Below the pieces are notes generated by a model. The model worked only from the letters and a program-made list of their open reading frames with translations, was not told the DNA's origin and did not search any database. The translations under genes and the position numbers were made by a program. From Gammaproteobacteria bacterium (GTDB lineage: Bacteria > Pseudomonadota > Gammaproteobacteria > UBA6429 > Thiohalophilaceae), in contig JAOUNS010000015.1 of assembly GCA_029880855.1 (NCBI GenBank), positions 62,001 through 126,000 of the forward strand: a stretch of 64,000 nucleotides of DNA, in the 5' to 3' direction. How positions within the stretch are numbered: the stretch's first letter is position 1; each line of letters opens with the position of its first letter. Shown piece after piece: positions 42,495 to 52,323 of this stretch.

Positions 42495-43313
42495 ATGCGA
42501 CGATGGTCGGCGGTGTTACTGCTATTGATATTTACTCCTCTGCACGCAGACACGGCCCCACTCCCCCCCGCATCACCGCCCGCTCTCATCAGCATCATCA
42601 TTGATGATCTCGGTCATGTCTACCGGAACAGTTTTCGTGCGGTACATTTGCCCTGGCCGGTTACCGTCTCCTTCCTGCCCCATGCACCCCATTCGGTCAC
42701 ACTGGCCAAACAGGCCTGGTTGCTGGACAAGGAGATCATGGTCCATCTGCCCATGGAGGCATTGGGCAACAAGGACATCGGCCCCGGCGGTTTAAAGCTG
42801 GACATGACGCAAGAACAGTTTGCACATATTTTACAGACCGGCCTTGCCTCCATTCCACATGCCGGCGGCATCAATAATCACATGGGCAGCCTGCTCACCC
42901 GTGATGCATCGGCCATGGATCGATTGATGTCACACCTCGCTCTGGAACGAAAATATTTTTTTGTTGACAGTCGCACCACACAGCAAAGTCAGGCCCTGCA
43001 TACAGCACGCCAATACGGCCTGCACACCACCGGACGCGATATCTTTCTCGACCATGTCCCGGACAAGAAATCAGTGCAGCAACAATTCAACAAGCTGATC
43101 CAGCTGGCCCGGCAACACGGCAGCGCACTGGCTATCGCTCACCCGCGCCCCGAGACGCTCGAAGTCCTGCATGAATCACTGCCGAAACTGGCAGAGATGG
43201 GTGTAAAATTGGTCCCCGTCTCGACTCTTATTCAATACCGTACTCAGCGGAGGCTGGCATGGCAAACATCCTCGTTCCCCTTGCCCAGGGCTGTGAAGAG
43301 CTTGAAGCAGTAA
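42495..43313 (+). CDS. yibQ: Divergent polysaccharide deacetylase family protein (YibQ)
   Basis: 272 residues. A signal peptide (WSAVLLLLIFTPLHA) is followed by ALISIIIDDLGHVYRNSFRAV, the D-D pair of the divergent deacetylase family, then FLPHAPHSVTLAKQAW, EIMVHLPMEA, GGINNHMGSLLTRD and YFFVDSRTTQQSQA. The fold is NodB-like, but the metal triad is altered, so activity on a polysaccharide is uncertain. Its last 55 bases overlap the start of yajL. Confidence 0.9.
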   Translation: MRRWSAVLLLLIFTPLHADTAPLPPASPPALISIIIDDLGHVYRNSFRAVHLPWPVTVSFLPHAPHSVTLAKQAWLLDKEIMVHLPMEALGNKDIGPGGLKLDMTQEQFAHILQTGLASIPHAGGINNHMGSLLTRDASAMDRLMSHLALERKYFFVDSRTTQQSQALHTARQYGLHTTGRDIFLDHVPDKKSVQQQFNKLIQLARQHGSALAIAHPRPETLEVLHESLPKLAEMGVKLVPVSTLIQYRTQRRLAWQTSSFPLPRAVKSLKQ

Positions 43314-43816
43314 CCATCACTGATCTGTTAACCCGCGCCGGTTTTAACGTCGTTACCGCCGGTCTGGATGATCAGCCCGTGGCCGCCGGTCGCGGAATGG
43401 TGCTGGTCCCCAAAATGAACCTGGATCAGGCCATGCAAATGTCTTTCGACTTGATAGTGTTGCCCGGCGGGTTGCCCGGCGCGGATCATCTCAATGATGA
43501 TCCACGCATCCATCACTTACTGCAACAGATGCAGGCGGACGGAAAATATATCGCCGCCATTTGTGCCGCCCCCAAGGTACTGGCCCGCGCCGGATTGCTG
43601 CAAGGCAAACAGGCCACCAGCTTCCCGGGCAGTATTCCCGCGGCAGACATGGTCGGCATTGATTATCGTGAACAGGCGGTGGTGGTGGATGATCGTATTG
43701 TCACTTCACGCGGTCCCGGCACAGCCATGGATTTTGCCCTGACCCTGATTGAATTACTGGCCGGCAAGGCCAAACGTGAGGAAGTGGAACGGCCGTTGCA
43801 AAGACCGGCTGCCTGA
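43259..43816 (+). CDS. yajL: DJ-1/PfpI family protein YajL
   Basis: 185 residues starting inside the end of yibQ, preceded by GAGG. ANILVPLAQGCEELEAV holds the conserved Glu of the DJ-1 nucleophile pocket; FDLIVLPGGLPGADHL and AAICAAPKVLARAGLL with Cys102 complete it. It probably protects proteins from oxidation or acts as a chaperone/deglycase; the exact role in the family is debated. Confidence 0.92.
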   Translation: MANILVPLAQGCEELEAVTITDLLTRAGFNVVTAGLDDQPVAAGRGMVLVPKMNLDQAMQMSFDLIVLPGGLPGADHLNDDPRIHHLLQQMQADGKYIAAICAAPKVLARAGLLQGKQATSFPGSIPAADMVGIDYREQAVVVDDRIVTSRGPGTAMDFALTLIELLAGKAKREEVERPLQRPAA

Positions 43817-43847
43817 CTTTCACGTTCTGCTTCCGCAGCCCACGCCG

Positions 43848-45956
43848 TTACGGCTCGATCAATTCCGGTCCGGGACGCCCGATGTGATACCCCTGCACCA
43901 TATCCACACCGATCTCCCTGAGATATTGCAGCATCTCTTCGTTTTCCACGAACTCGGCCACGGTCAATTTGCCCAGTGAATGGGCGATATGATTGATCGA
44001 ACGCACCATGGCCTGATCCACCGGATCAACCAAAATGTCTCGCACGAAAGTACCATCGATTTTTAAATAGTCGACAGGCAGGTGTTTGAGATAGGCAAAT
44101 GAGCTGAAACCGGTACCGAAATCATCCAGCGCAAAACGCACGCCCAGTTTGCCCAGCTCCCGCATGAATTCAATGGCCTTGTCGATATGGCGCACGGCAG
44201 CGGTCTCGGTGACTTCGATCATGATCAAACCGGCAAGATTCGGTTCCTGTTGTAAGGCTTCGCGCATAAACTTCAATATTTCTGTATCGCCAAAGGACAT
44301 ACCGGACAGGTTAATCGTCAAGGGCAGCCGTTTACCCTGTTGCAGTTTTTCCTGTAACAGGTGAACTGCCGCTTTTACCACCCACAAATCGATCATCGGC
44401 ATCAGGCCATAGCGCTCCGCCACCGGGATAAAACTACCCGGCGCGAGCAGCGATGTATCGCTGTTTCTTTGCAGTCGCAATAACACTTCATGCAATACGA
44501 TGTTGCCTGTTGCCAACTCCACAATGGGCTGAAAAAACAGTTTGAAGTTGTTTTCGGTTAACGCTGACCGCAGCTCATTGACCACACTCAATTCACCCAC
44601 GGTATCGAGTTGTGCCTCATCATCATGCGAATAGATGTGATGGCGGTTGCGACCGCTGCGCTTGGCGACATAACAGGCAATATCCGCCTCACGCAGGGTC
44701 TCAGCCGCCGAGGTGGTATTCGCATCAATGATCGCAACACCGACACTGGGCGTAATATCAAAATCAGCACCGTCCCAGCCAAAGCGAAAATCCTGCAGGC
44801 AATTTATATATGACTGGGCAATCGTCTCCAGATTTTCCGGCGCCACATTTTCGAGCAAGACACCAAACTCATCACCACCCAGCCGGGCCAGCGTATCACC
44901 CTGACGCAGACGTCCGGCAAAAAGGTGTGCGACCTCCTTCAACAATCCGTCACCGGCGGCATGACCGGCGGTGTCATTGATGATCTTGAATTGATCCAGG
45001 TCGATATAAAACAGGGCATAACGTTGTTTGCCGCGTTTGGCCAGTTGCACAACATGTTCAAGCTGTTGTTCAAAAGAGTGACGATTGTTCAGCCCCGTCA
45101 AGGTATCATGCTGTGCCAGATACTCCAGTCGCCGCTGTACCATTCGATCACTGGTTACATCCCTGAATACCAGCACCACCCCCAGAATCAGGCCGCGCCG
45201 ATCCCGAATGGGGGCGGCCGAATCCTCTATGCTGTACTCTGTGCCTTCACGGGAAATCAAGACGGTATGATTGGCCAGACCGACGATACGACCCTCTTGC
45301 AAACAACGCTCTACTGGATTCATGGCCGGTTTCAGCGTTATTTCATCGACAATATTAAACACTTCCAGCAACGGCCTGCCTTTGGCTTCACCGCTCATCC
45401 ATCCGGTCAACATTTCCGCGATGGGATTGAGAAAATCAACCACCATTTTGCTATCGGTGGTTATCACAGCATCACCAATACTGCGCAGTGTCACCAGTGC
45501 CAGTTCATGCTCGCGTTCCAGCTCTTCACGACTCTGCAATAACTTGCGTAAAACGGTTTGTTGTTTTTCCAGCTCACGATTCAGGGCAAGGAATTCACTG
45601 GCCGGTGTCATGCCCGGGATACAACGCAGGATCAGTTGCGCAAATTCATTCTGTGTTGCCGGTAGCAGCATAAATCCCTGGCAGCGCCAGCTGTGTGACT
45701 TTTCCGGCAGGTTTTTCCAGCGTAATGACGCAGGAACCGCACTGCGACTGCGACTCCAGTTGCGTAATGTCCGGCTGAGTTCATCCGCTGGTGTTGTGAC
45801 AAAATCACCCAGCATTCTGCCTGGCAATGCGTTATGTTCAACACCGAGGAATTTGCCGGACGCCGCATTGGCGGCGATGATCTCGCCATTTGCACGCAAC
45901 AGCATTAACGCTTCAGGCAGCGCATTGGCAAGTAGCAAAAAGTCGGCAGCGTGCAT
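43848..45956 (-). CDS. PAS-PAS-GGDEF-EAL c-di-GMP protein
   Basis: 702 residues. Two PAS-like regions (about 5-110 and 150-270, the second with IGDAVITTDSKMVVDFLNP and a PAC end VVLVFRDVTSD) lead to GGDEF (360-364, RLGGDEFG) with an I-site R351xxD354 five residues ahead. The C-terminal EAL domain reads HEVLLRLQ (EVL variant, E490) and keeps EVTET, ALDDFGTGFSSF and LKIDGTF, so both cyclase and phosphodiesterase activity are possible. It has no membrane segment. It follows the MetOD1-like gene by 5 bases, so the two form a unit. Confidence 0.92.
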   Translation of the reverse strand: MHAADFLLLANALPEALMLLRANGEIIAANAASGKFLGVEHNALPGRMLGDFVTTPADELSRTLRNWSRSRSAVPASLRWKNLPEKSHSWRCQGFMLLPATQNEFAQLILRCIPGMTPASEFLALNRELEKQQTVLRKLLQSREELEREHELALVTLRSIGDAVITTDSKMVVDFLNPIAEMLTGWMSGEAKGRPLLEVFNIVDEITLKPAMNPVERCLQEGRIVGLANHTVLISREGTEYSIEDSAAPIRDRRGLILGVVLVFRDVTSDRMVQRRLEYLAQHDTLTGLNNRHSFEQQLEHVVQLAKRGKQRYALFYIDLDQFKIINDTAGHAAGDGLLKEVAHLFAGRLRQGDTLARLGGDEFGVLLENVAPENLETIAQSYINCLQDFRFGWDGADFDITPSVGVAIIDANTTSAAETLREADIACYVAKRSGRNRHHIYSHDDEAQLDTVGELSVVNELRSALTENNFKLFFQPIVELATGNIVLHEVLLRLQRNSDTSLLAPGSFIPVAERYGLMPMIDLWVVKAAVHLLQEKLQQGKRLPLTINLSGMSFGDTEILKFMREALQQEPNLAGLIMIEVTETAAVRHIDKAIEFMRELGKLGVRFALDDFGTGFSSFAYLKHLPVDYLKIDGTFVRDILVDPVDQAMVRSINHIAHSLGKLTVAEFVENEEMLQYLREIGVDMVQGYHIGRPGPELIEP

Positions 45957-45961
45957 TTTGA

Positions 45962-46492
45962 TCAGGACTTGAAGTACTCGCGTCCTTCATCCTGATTTGA
46001 AGTTTCGTTTAGTTGCAGATAAATGATTACCTGACACTGTTGATCACCCTGGGCGATAGTCTCGCGTAAACACACCTTGGCATAGCCGAGGTTCTCCGCC
46101 GTGACGGTACCAAACACATTTGAAGTCATCATGCACAGCGAGGGACGCTGCAAGACCTTTTCACCAAACGGACAACGGGTATTTACGAGGACGATTTTCT
46201 CTTTGTCGATCGACGTAATGGCAAAGCCACCCTGAATACGCCGCTTCAGATCAACCAGGACTTCTCCGACTTGCGGCAGGGATAACTCACCGGCGTTGAG
46301 TGCTTTGCGATATTGAACATCCATCCACTCACCGATGTGCCGGCCGACAATACTGACAAATCCGGCCGCCTCATCCAGACCGACCACCTCTTCCAGCGTC
46401 CCGGTGAGTTCGCGTAACAAATTTCTCAGGAAGATGTCCCGATCAATGGCAATATCGCAATCCGCCAAACTAACCCTGTTCTTCTCCATCAT
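45962..46492 (-). CDS. Methanogen-output-domain-1-like sensor protein
   Basis: 176 residues with AAAGGAG upstream. The N-terminal helical part (IFLRNLLRELTGTLEEVVG, EAAGFVSIVGRHIGEW) precedes an alpha/beta region with RRIQGGFAITSIDKEKIVL, NTRCPFGEKVLQRPSLCMMTSNVFG and AKVCLRETIAQGDQQCQVIIYL. The CPFG and SLCMM cysteines and the closing Cys pair fit the MetOD1 sensory family. It lies directly before a GGDEF-EAL gene, so it probably feeds redox or ligand information into c-di-GMP signalling. Family assignment is from memory of the motif. Confidence 0.75.
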   Translation of the reverse strand: MMEKNRVSLADCDIAIDRDIFLRNLLRELTGTLEEVVGLDEAAGFVSIVGRHIGEWMDVQYRKALNAGELSLPQVGEVLVDLKRRIQGGFAITSIDKEKIVLVNTRCPFGEKVLQRPSLCMMTSNVFGTVTAENLGYAKVCLRETIAQGDQQCQVIIYLQLNETSNQDEGREYFKS

Positions 46493-46615
46493 GGAAACTC
46501 CTTTATTGTCCCGAAGCAGTAGCCCTTAAAAGTGTAGCACTACCTGCGCGGCAGGCAATGAAACCGGATGCAGTCAGTTCAGCTTTTTTTACCGGTTTGT
46601 ATCACCCCGGTGTCC

Positions 46616-46978
46616 TTATGCGGGCTTGTGACAGACGGCCTCAATGTTATTTCCGTCAGGATCAAACACAAATGCGCCATAATAATCAGGATGGTAGATC
46701 TCGCGTACACCCGGTGGACCGTTGTCTCTGCCGCCGGCCTGCAAAGCCGCATGGTAAAACTCATCCACCGCCTTGCGATCAGGACTGCTGAATGCGAAAT
46801 GGTATGCTGTGCCGGGATTGGCAACCTGGTTAAACCAGAACTCCGCCTTGTCTGCACCAAAGCCCGCCCAACCTTCGATTTCCATCAATAATTTGTAGCC
46901 AATGGGCTCCAGCACGGCGCGGTAAAATTGTTTGCTCTTTTCGTAATCACTGACACCAATCACAATATGATCAATCAT
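46616..46978 (-). CDS. VOC (glyoxalase/bleomycin-resistance) family protein
   Basis: 120 residues. IDHIVIGVSDYEKSKQFYRAVLEPIGYKLLME is the first VOC half, with a metal His at 3. FAFSSPDRKAVDEFYHAALQAGG and REIYHPDYYGAFVFDPDGNNIEAVCH form the second half, with His and Glu ligands at the end. Members isomerise or cleave small molecules using a divalent metal; the substrate is unknown. Confidence 0.9.
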   Translation of the reverse strand: MIDHIVIGVSDYEKSKQFYRAVLEPIGYKLLMEIEGWAGFGADKAEFWFNQVANPGTAYHFAFSSPDRKAVDEFYHAALQAGGRDNGPPGVREIYHPDYYGAFVFDPDGNNIEAVCHKPA

Positions 46979-47026
46979 CCTTTACACCCTTATTTTTGAG
47001 TTAGCGAGAAAGATGATAAATAACAG

Positions 47027-47380
47027 TCAGGCATTCCGCAACCAATACAACGCCGCGTCACGATCCATGAAGACTTTCAGGTTGTAGCGGGTTTTGGGAA
47101 TAAAACGGGCAAACATCATGCCCAGCCGTGAGTGTGTAAGAACTGCAACGGCGTGTGCAGCAGGGTAGTCGCTCAGCAGTTTTTGTGCCGCAAAGGAGAT
47201 GGAATAACTGTTTTGTCGATTTACCAGAATCCGAAACCTGCCCTGTTGAATCGATTCCAGTTTGGCAAGCATTTCCCGCACCATGTCGATGTCGACATTG
47301 ATCCCGCCATCAACAACTATCTCCATGATACCGTCATCATGTTCAATAACCAGGCCTATGCTGATCCGGTGCTCAATCAC
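47027..47380 (-). CDS. SpoIIAA/STAS-like small protein
   Basis: 117 residues, GTG start at 47380. The alternation of a strand (MEIVVDGGIN), a helix (MVREMLAKLESIQ), a strand (FRILVNRQN), another helix, and AHAVAVLTHS then LKVFMDRDAALYWL matches the STAS-like/SpoIIAA-like domain found in two-component-type small bacterial proteins. No catalytic or phospho-serine site is certain. It lies 13 bases downstream of the UbiB-type gene on the same strand. Confidence 0.65.
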   Translation of the reverse strand: MIEHRISIGLVIEHDDGIMEIVVDGGINVDIDMVREMLAKLESIQQGRFRILVNRQNSYSISFAAQKLLSDYPAAHAVAVLTHSRLGMMFARFIPKTRYNLKVFMDRDAALYWLRNA

Positions 47381-47392
47381 GAGGATAAATAA

Positions 47393-49084
47393 CTAGTGTG
47401 GTTTACGCGGGCGGTTAACCAACAGGATAATTGTGCCTGCTATACCGCAAATCCACGCAGCGATGGGGATACCGGCATACGTGGCCGTTGTTTCGAGTGT
47501 GGTAAAGACAGCACTCGTCAATAACAAGCCGGTGCCAATGATGGCCGCATAGTTACGTCGGCTGTTGCGCCGGATTTCGTTTTTAATCTCGGTCAGCTGT
47601 GCTTCATCCAGTTGCATTTGCAGGCCGCCGTTTCTTGCCTGCTTCAGCACATCGAAGATCATGTTGGGGATCTGCGGCAGGCGTTCCGCCCACAGCGGTA
47701 CATTTTCCCGCAAGTGACGATACATGGCGCGTGGTCCAATCTGTTCGGACATCCAGCGCTCCAAAAACGGTTTGGCGGTCTTCCACAGATCCAGATCCGG
47801 ATTCAGCTGTCGGCCCAAACCTTCTATGTTGAGCAGGGTTTTATCCAGCAACAATAACTGCGGCTGTACCTGCATGTTAAAACGGCGACCGGTTTCGAAC
47901 AAACGCAGCAATAACTGACCGAAGGAGATCTCTTTCAATGGTTTGTCGAAGATGGGTTCACACACGGTGCGAATCGCTGCCTCAAACTCATCCACACGCG
48001 TATCTTTTGCCACCCAGCCGGAATCGATATGCAGTTGTGCAACACGATGGTAATCACGGTTGAAGAAGGCCAGAAAGTTTTCCGCCAGATAGCGTTGGTC
48101 GGTCGGTGTCAGCGTACCCATGATGCCGAAGTCCACCGCGATATAAGAACCCTTGGCTGAAACAAAGATATTGCCGGGATGCATGTCCGCATGGAAAAAA
48201 CTGTCACGAAAGACCTGGGTAAAAAAGATTTCGACGCCTTTATCTGACAAGGCCTTGAGATCCACACCGGCGGCACGCAGGCCGTCTATGTCACCGACAG
48301 GAATGCCTTTGATGCGCTCCATCACCAGCACATCACGGCGGGAATATTCCCAAAACACTTCCGGTACATACAGTTTGTCAGAGAGCAGGAAGTTGCGGCG
48401 TAACTGTGAGGCATTGGCCGCTTCGCGGGTCAGATCCAGTTCGTCCAGAATGGTCTTTTCGAATTCCACCACCAGATCAACAGCCCGCAACTGTTTGCCC
48501 ACGGCGGTGTATTTATGCAAAGTGCCCGCAATCAGATAGAGCAGACTGACATCGCGCTGAATCACCGGACGGATCGCCGGCCGAACCACCTTGACCACCA
48601 CCTCGGTGCCATCCTGCAATGTGGCGCCATGCACCTGGGCAATCGAGGCGGAGGCAAAGGGTTCCGCACTGAAGGTCTTGAAAATCGCCTCCGGCGCCTG
48701 ACCAAAGGCGCGGGTGATGATCTGTTTGGCCTCGGCGGCGGCAAACGGGGGCACCTGATCCTGTAATTTCGCCAATTCTTCCGCAATATCATCCGGTAAA
48801 AGATCACGTCGCGTTGACAGGATCTGGCCAAATTTCACGAAAATCGGCCCCAAATCCTCCAAACTGCGGCGGATTTGTTGCGCCCGGCTCCGCTCTGAAC
48901 GACCCCGGGTCAACAACCAACAAAATCCGATCAGACGCAGCAGCCGAAAGGGTAATAACAACAGGAACAGCCACAGTCGGGCCGAGAAGGGCAATTGGTT
49001 GGTCGGGATCAGCTTGTCGATCCGGTGGCAAATCAGCACCTGACTGACATAGATAAGCCGGAAGAAGTCCCCTAAACGCCGCAT
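47393..49084 (-). CDS. ubiB: ABC1/UbiB-type atypical kinase
   Basis: 563 residues. [28 protein letters not shown] (KxGQ motif), [25 protein letters not shown] (A-rich loop and invariant Lys), [12 protein letters not shown] and [12 protein letters not shown] are all present. Two helices at the C-terminus ([39 protein letters not shown]) anchor it. UbiB assists ubiquinone synthesis, probably extracting hydrophobic intermediates from the membrane. Here it is away from ubiE and ubiJ, so it could instead be a UbiB paralogue; the symbol is therefore tentative. Confidence 0.85.
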   Translation of the reverse strand: MRRLGDFFRLIYVSQVLICHRIDKLIPTNQLPFSARLWLFLLLLPFRLLRLIGFCWLLTRGRSERSRAQQIRRSLEDLGPIFVKFGQILSTRRDLLPDDIAEELAKLQDQVPPFAAAEAKQIITRAFGQAPEAIFKTFSAEPFASASIAQVHGATLQDGTEVVVKVVRPAIRPVIQRDVSLLYLIAGTLHKYTAVGKQLRAVDLVVEFEKTILDELDLTREAANASQLRRNFLLSDKLYVPEVFWEYSRRDVLVMERIKGIPVGDIDGLRAAGVDLKALSDKGVEIFFTQVFRDSFFHADMHPGNIFVSAKGSYIAVDFGIMGTLTPTDQRYLAENFLAFFNRDYHRVAQLHIDSGWVAKDTRVDEFEAAIRTVCEPIFDKPLKEISFGQLLLRLFETGRRFNMQVQPQLLLLDKTLLNIEGLGRQLNPDLDLWKTAKPFLERWMSEQIGPRAMYRHLRENVPLWAERLPQIPNMIFDVLKQARNGGLQMQLDEAQLTEIKNEIRRNSRRNYAAIIGTGLLLTSAVFTTLETTATYAGIPIAAWICGIAGTIILLVNRPRKPH

Positions 49085-49575
49085 TTCACCAAAATCAATA
49101 AGTTAGACCAGTGCGGATTGTACGGGCAGAACGGCATGAAGACCAGTGGCAGAAGCCCTGACGCGGGCGGATTGCAATACTATCGACGCCCGGTCACACC
49201 ACACGATACAGGCCGGAGAAAGTCATCGCCGCCGGCCGGCATCAACACTTCATCGTGTTTGCTCAATCATGCGCGTCAGGTGCATAGCGCTAAACCATTT
49301 TGCAAACCAGTACCCGCCATTTGTTTGATATCACTATACCACTATCTTACGGTGCAACGTTTTTAGCCAATTCTTTCCTAACTGTTTTTTTCTGTTGCAC
49401 AGCAACAGTTATGCAACCACCACCTGTCAGATCAGGCAGTAAAACTTTTCCGAAATTTCCCGCACAATATGCCTCTTGTATGCGTCACACATCTTTACAG
49501 TGATTTAACATGTTGTTACAGAAAGAACCGGTATAGATACGATACTATAAATCACGACGACAAGGAGACCTGCTT
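49085..49575. other. Intergenic region, no convincing gene
   Basis: 491 bases between divergent genes. Short frames exist but lack ribosome-binding sites and are not protein-like. CTGTTGCACAGCAACAG at 49392-49408 is a 7-bp-armed palindrome preceded by a T-run. The right end carries AAGGAG before the ATG at 49576. Confidence 0.5.
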
Positions 49576-49938
49576 ATGTTTCATCCAATGCTCAACCGTT
49601 ACGAAGAAACACTGGTGACAACCTTAAACACCATGTTGCATGACACGAAATGGTGTTTATATCTTTCCAGTAATCAAAACATTGACAAGTTCGGCGGCCT
49701 GTTACCCTCGCTTGTTATCCATAACATACCTGGCGAGCAAGTGTTGACACTGCCGCTTGGTCAGGATCACGTAGTCACTCTGGGTGATGATGAAGATGCC
49801 GCCTTTGCGCGTATCGATTTGATGAATGAAGCAATCGGTCATGATTACACTGATGTGGTGGTGATCTGTAACAGCGCCGGACTGGATGTCTATGTGCCGA
49901 ATAATCTTTGGCAAGGTCAGGCGGTTTCCTATCGATAG
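49576..49938 (+). CDS. Hypothetical protein
   Basis: 120 residues with an AAGGAGACC ribosome-binding site. No signal or membrane segment. The pattern DTKWCLYLSSNQ, LPSLVIHNIPGE, QVLTLPLGQDHVVTLGDD, TDVVVICNSAGLDVYVPN looks like an alpha/beta cytoplasmic domain. No family recognised. It is followed on the same strand by 50070-50465. Confidence 0.65.
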   Translation: MFHPMLNRYEETLVTTLNTMLHDTKWCLYLSSNQNIDKFGGLLPSLVIHNIPGEQVLTLPLGQDHVVTLGDDEDAAFARIDLMNEAIGHDYTDVVVICNSAGLDVYVPNNLWQGQAVSYR

Positions 49939-50069
49939 ACCGACCGCCTGCAATTCAGGCAGGGCGAATCCGAACCGGGCAGTGGCTGACCAACCACAAA
50001 TTTTGAATGCGATCTTTACCAATAAGTACTATGCTTATGAGCAAAATCAATTCGGCAAGACGTCCTGTT

Positions 50070-50465
50070 ATGAACGAATACTGCAGCAAGTTTTGGAAAA
50101 TGGCATTACCTTCCGATTGGGTCGCTGAAGCGGATCCCGATTGTGAAACGCTTTTTCATCCCGAGGGTAACGGTGTCCTGCAATTCAGCACCCTGGTGCA
50201 GGCAGAGGATATCAGTCAGGATGATCTGCGGGCTTTTGCCATCGAACATATCGAGGCCGGGGCCAAGCCGGAAACACAGCAGGTTGGCGGTTTTTCCGGT
50301 CTCTATCTCAGCTATGATGATGCGGAATATTACTGGCGTGAATGGTATTTGCGCGCCGGCAAGTTGTTCCTGTTTGTCACTTATCACTGCCAACTTGAAG
50401 ATGAAGGCAATGAAGACGACATTGTTGACCAGATCCTGGACAGTCTTGAGACCACCATACAATAG
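50070..50465 (+). CDS. Hypothetical protein (DUF3805-like size)
   Basis: 131 residues from the ATG at 50070 (MNEYCSKFWKMALPSDW); in-frame ATGs at 50031 and 50037 and an earlier frame start at 50007 are possible. The body reads ALPSDWVAEADPDCETLFHPEG, VLQFSTLVQAEDISQDDL, GFSGLYLSYDDAEYYWREWYLRAGKLFLFVTYHCQ, then an acidic end. This is the form of small proteins that judge 'goodness' of a bound partner in polymorphic-toxin or stress loci, but no family is certain. Confidence 0.6.
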   Translation: MNEYCSKFWKMALPSDWVAEADPDCETLFHPEGNGVLQFSTLVQAEDISQDDLRAFAIEHIEAGAKPETQQVGGFSGLYLSYDDAEYYWREWYLRAGKLFLFVTYHCQLEDEGNEDDIVDQILDSLETTIQ

Positions 50466-50476
50466 CTGAATATGTA

Positions 50477-50503
50477 CCGGGCAGGCAGTGCGCCTGCCCG
50501 GCC
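50477..50503. terminator. Hairpin between converging genes
   Basis: CCGGGCAGGC pairs with GCCTGCCCGG around an AGTGC-type loop. Followed by CCGGCGAAAACTAG, so a T-run is lacking on the plus strand, while the minus strand has no T-run either; it probably marks a shared 3' end. Confidence 0.55.
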
Positions 50504-50511
50504 GGCGAAAA

Positions 50512-52323
50512 CTAGATTGTCTTCATATACTCGATAATGGCCATGGCGCCCTCCTTGTCATGCGTCCAGTCCAGCTTGAAAGTCTTGTCACCCAGCCTGA
50601 TATCCTTGTCATGCCCGGCATGACCGATGGCGGGATCCGAGGCCGGCTTATAGAGATAGCCTTCATCCTTGTCGCCCCGTGACGCCACCTTTGGGTCCCA
50701 GGAAAAACCCAGCCATTGCTTGTCATAATCCAGCCGCCCCTTGATGAATGCCGCCGGCCGTTCGCCGGGAACCAGTAATTGGTAGATGGTCGGCACCGAG
50801 CCATTGTGTAAATAGGGAGCCTGCGCCCATATACCAATCAAGGGCAGTGCGTTATAACCATCGTGCCGGTCCGAGGAAGCCATGGTGAATTTCTTCTTGT
50901 CCAGCAAGCTGACACCTTTGTATTTGGCGCAGGGCTTGCTGTGCTGACCATCAATATCGACAGTCACCGTGTCCGGCCCGCAGGCGTCGGTGAAACTCCC
51001 CTGAGCGCCAAAGGTAATTAACCGATTGGCGATACGGGCCCGCCCCATGTGGGTACCGATATCCCGGTAGACCTTGCCGTTGTTCGGCTGATGGCAGGCG
51101 GCACAATGCTCGGCAAACAGTTTCTGTCCTTTGCGGGCCAGCGCCAAATCAACATCGAAGGGGTATACCGAGGCCGGCAGCTTGTCCAGTAACCGGTCAG
51201 AGTGATCCGATACGCGGATATCAATGTTGTCGAAACCCAGGGTCTGTTGGGCGGCAATGTTCTTGTAAATCAACAAGGGGATATGTCCGTTCCATTGGCC
51301 GCCGCCATTGATCAGATCATCCTGCTCCTGGTTCCAGACCGGATTGCGTTTATCCTGTTCCCAGACCGCCATGATATCGGTCATACCGGGCTCGGAGGGC
51401 AGGGGCAAACGGGCAAACAACCTCGTATACCATTTACTCTTCAGGTTGTTATAGGCATTGACGGCATTAAATGACAGGGCATCCTCCATTCCGCCGAAGC
51501 CGATCATCACGTCCTGCTTGATACCTGAATACAATTTGTCAGTGAGTACTTCCCAACCGCTGTACACCTGTTCGATCTTGTCGACAAAAACCGGTACGGC
51601 TGTGTTGATACGTTCACGGAACAGGGCAATCTGTTTTGCCTCATAGTCCGCATCGAATTTGCGATCCTTGTAGGCATAGTTTTTATAAAAATAGTGTTTA
51701 TCTCTCTGCTGCACCTTGTCCAGCGCCTTGCGGACAGCCGTGATCACCAATTGCTTTTGCTGCTCTTTGTCCGTCTCACCGGCATAGATTTTATTCAGCG
51801 TCTGGATCACCTTGCGACGGAACAACACCGTATTGTGCTGGGTGTTGACGCCGCCATCGAGATAATCATAACTGCCGTCATCCAGCCTCACCCGACCGAT
51901 ATGGCAACCGCCGCAGGTAAACGAGGCGTAATCAATATCACCGTACAGATCCTTGCGCGTGAAGGCCGTGATACCAATACCACGCGCCAGCGGGTAGTTC
52001 GGGCGGCGATCATCAATATACAAACCGATCACCGACAGGAAGTTTGACTTGTCACCCCAGAATTCCGGGGCCAGTTCCGGTAACAGTTTTAAAAACAGAT
52101 AGGGCACGCCATCCGTTTCACTCACCGCGAAATCGGAGAAGCGATCATAGGATTCACTGAATTCTTTTATGTGCTCGGCCTTGGCCTGACGTCTTGCCTT
52201 TTGTTCCGCCGCCCAGTCGGACGGCACATCCCTGACCCAGGCGGGAGGCGGGGGTGCATCCAGTGGTTTTTCACTACATGCGGACAAGATGAAAAGAAAC
52301 AACCATAACGTTTTTCTTGGCAT
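50512..52323 (-). CDS. Di-haem cytochrome c lipoprotein, RoxA/peroxidase-like
   Basis: 603 residues from the ATG at 52323, which follows AGGGG; the frame is open to 52353. The signal ends in a lipobox (FILSAC, Cys16). Two haem sites: CGGCH at 137-141 and CAACH at 407-411. The end (LIGIWAQAPYLHNGSVPTIYQLL and the last residues EYMKTI) parallels the membrane-anchored di-haem protein at 31018, so the two are paralogues. A lipid anchor would place this one in the periplasm facing an outer or inner membrane. It probably oxidises a substrate with O2 or peroxide; the substrate is unknown. Confidence 0.85.
   Translation of the reverse strand: MPRKTLWLFLFILSACSEKPLDAPPPPAWVRDVPSDWAAEQKARRQAKAEHIKEFSESYDRFSDFAVSETDGVPYLFLKLLPELAPEFWGDKSNFLSVIGLYIDDRRPNYPLARGIGITAFTRKDLYGDIDYASFTCGGCHIGRVRLDDGSYDYLDGGVNTQHNTVLFRRKVIQTLNKIYAGETDKEQQKQLVITAVRKALDKVQQRDKHYFYKNYAYKDRKFDADYEAKQIALFRERINTAVPVFVDKIEQVYSGWEVLTDKLYSGIKQDVMIGFGGMEDALSFNAVNAYNNLKSKWYTRLFARLPLPSEPGMTDIMAVWEQDKRNPVWNQEQDDLINGGGQWNGHIPLLIYKNIAAQQTLGFDNIDIRVSDHSDRLLDKLPASVYPFDVDLALARKGQKLFAEHCAACHQPNNGKVYRDIGTHMGRARIANRLITFGAQGSFTDACGPDTVTVDIDGQHSKPCAKYKGVSLLDKKKFTMASSDRHDGYNALPLIGIWAQAPYLHNGSVPTIYQLLVPGERPAAFIKGRLDYDKQWLGFSWDPKVASRGDKDEGYLYKPASDPAIGHAGHDKDIRLGDKTFKLDWTHDKEGAMAIIEYMKTI

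Noticed and set aside
49392-49408. Palindrome CTGTTGCACAGCAACAG considered as a terminator
   Set aside because: The T-run is on the 5' side for the plus strand and neither neighbour ends there.
49118-49503. Several short plus-strand frames between the ubiB-type gene and 49576
   Set aside because: They overlap each other in different frames and none looks protein-like.
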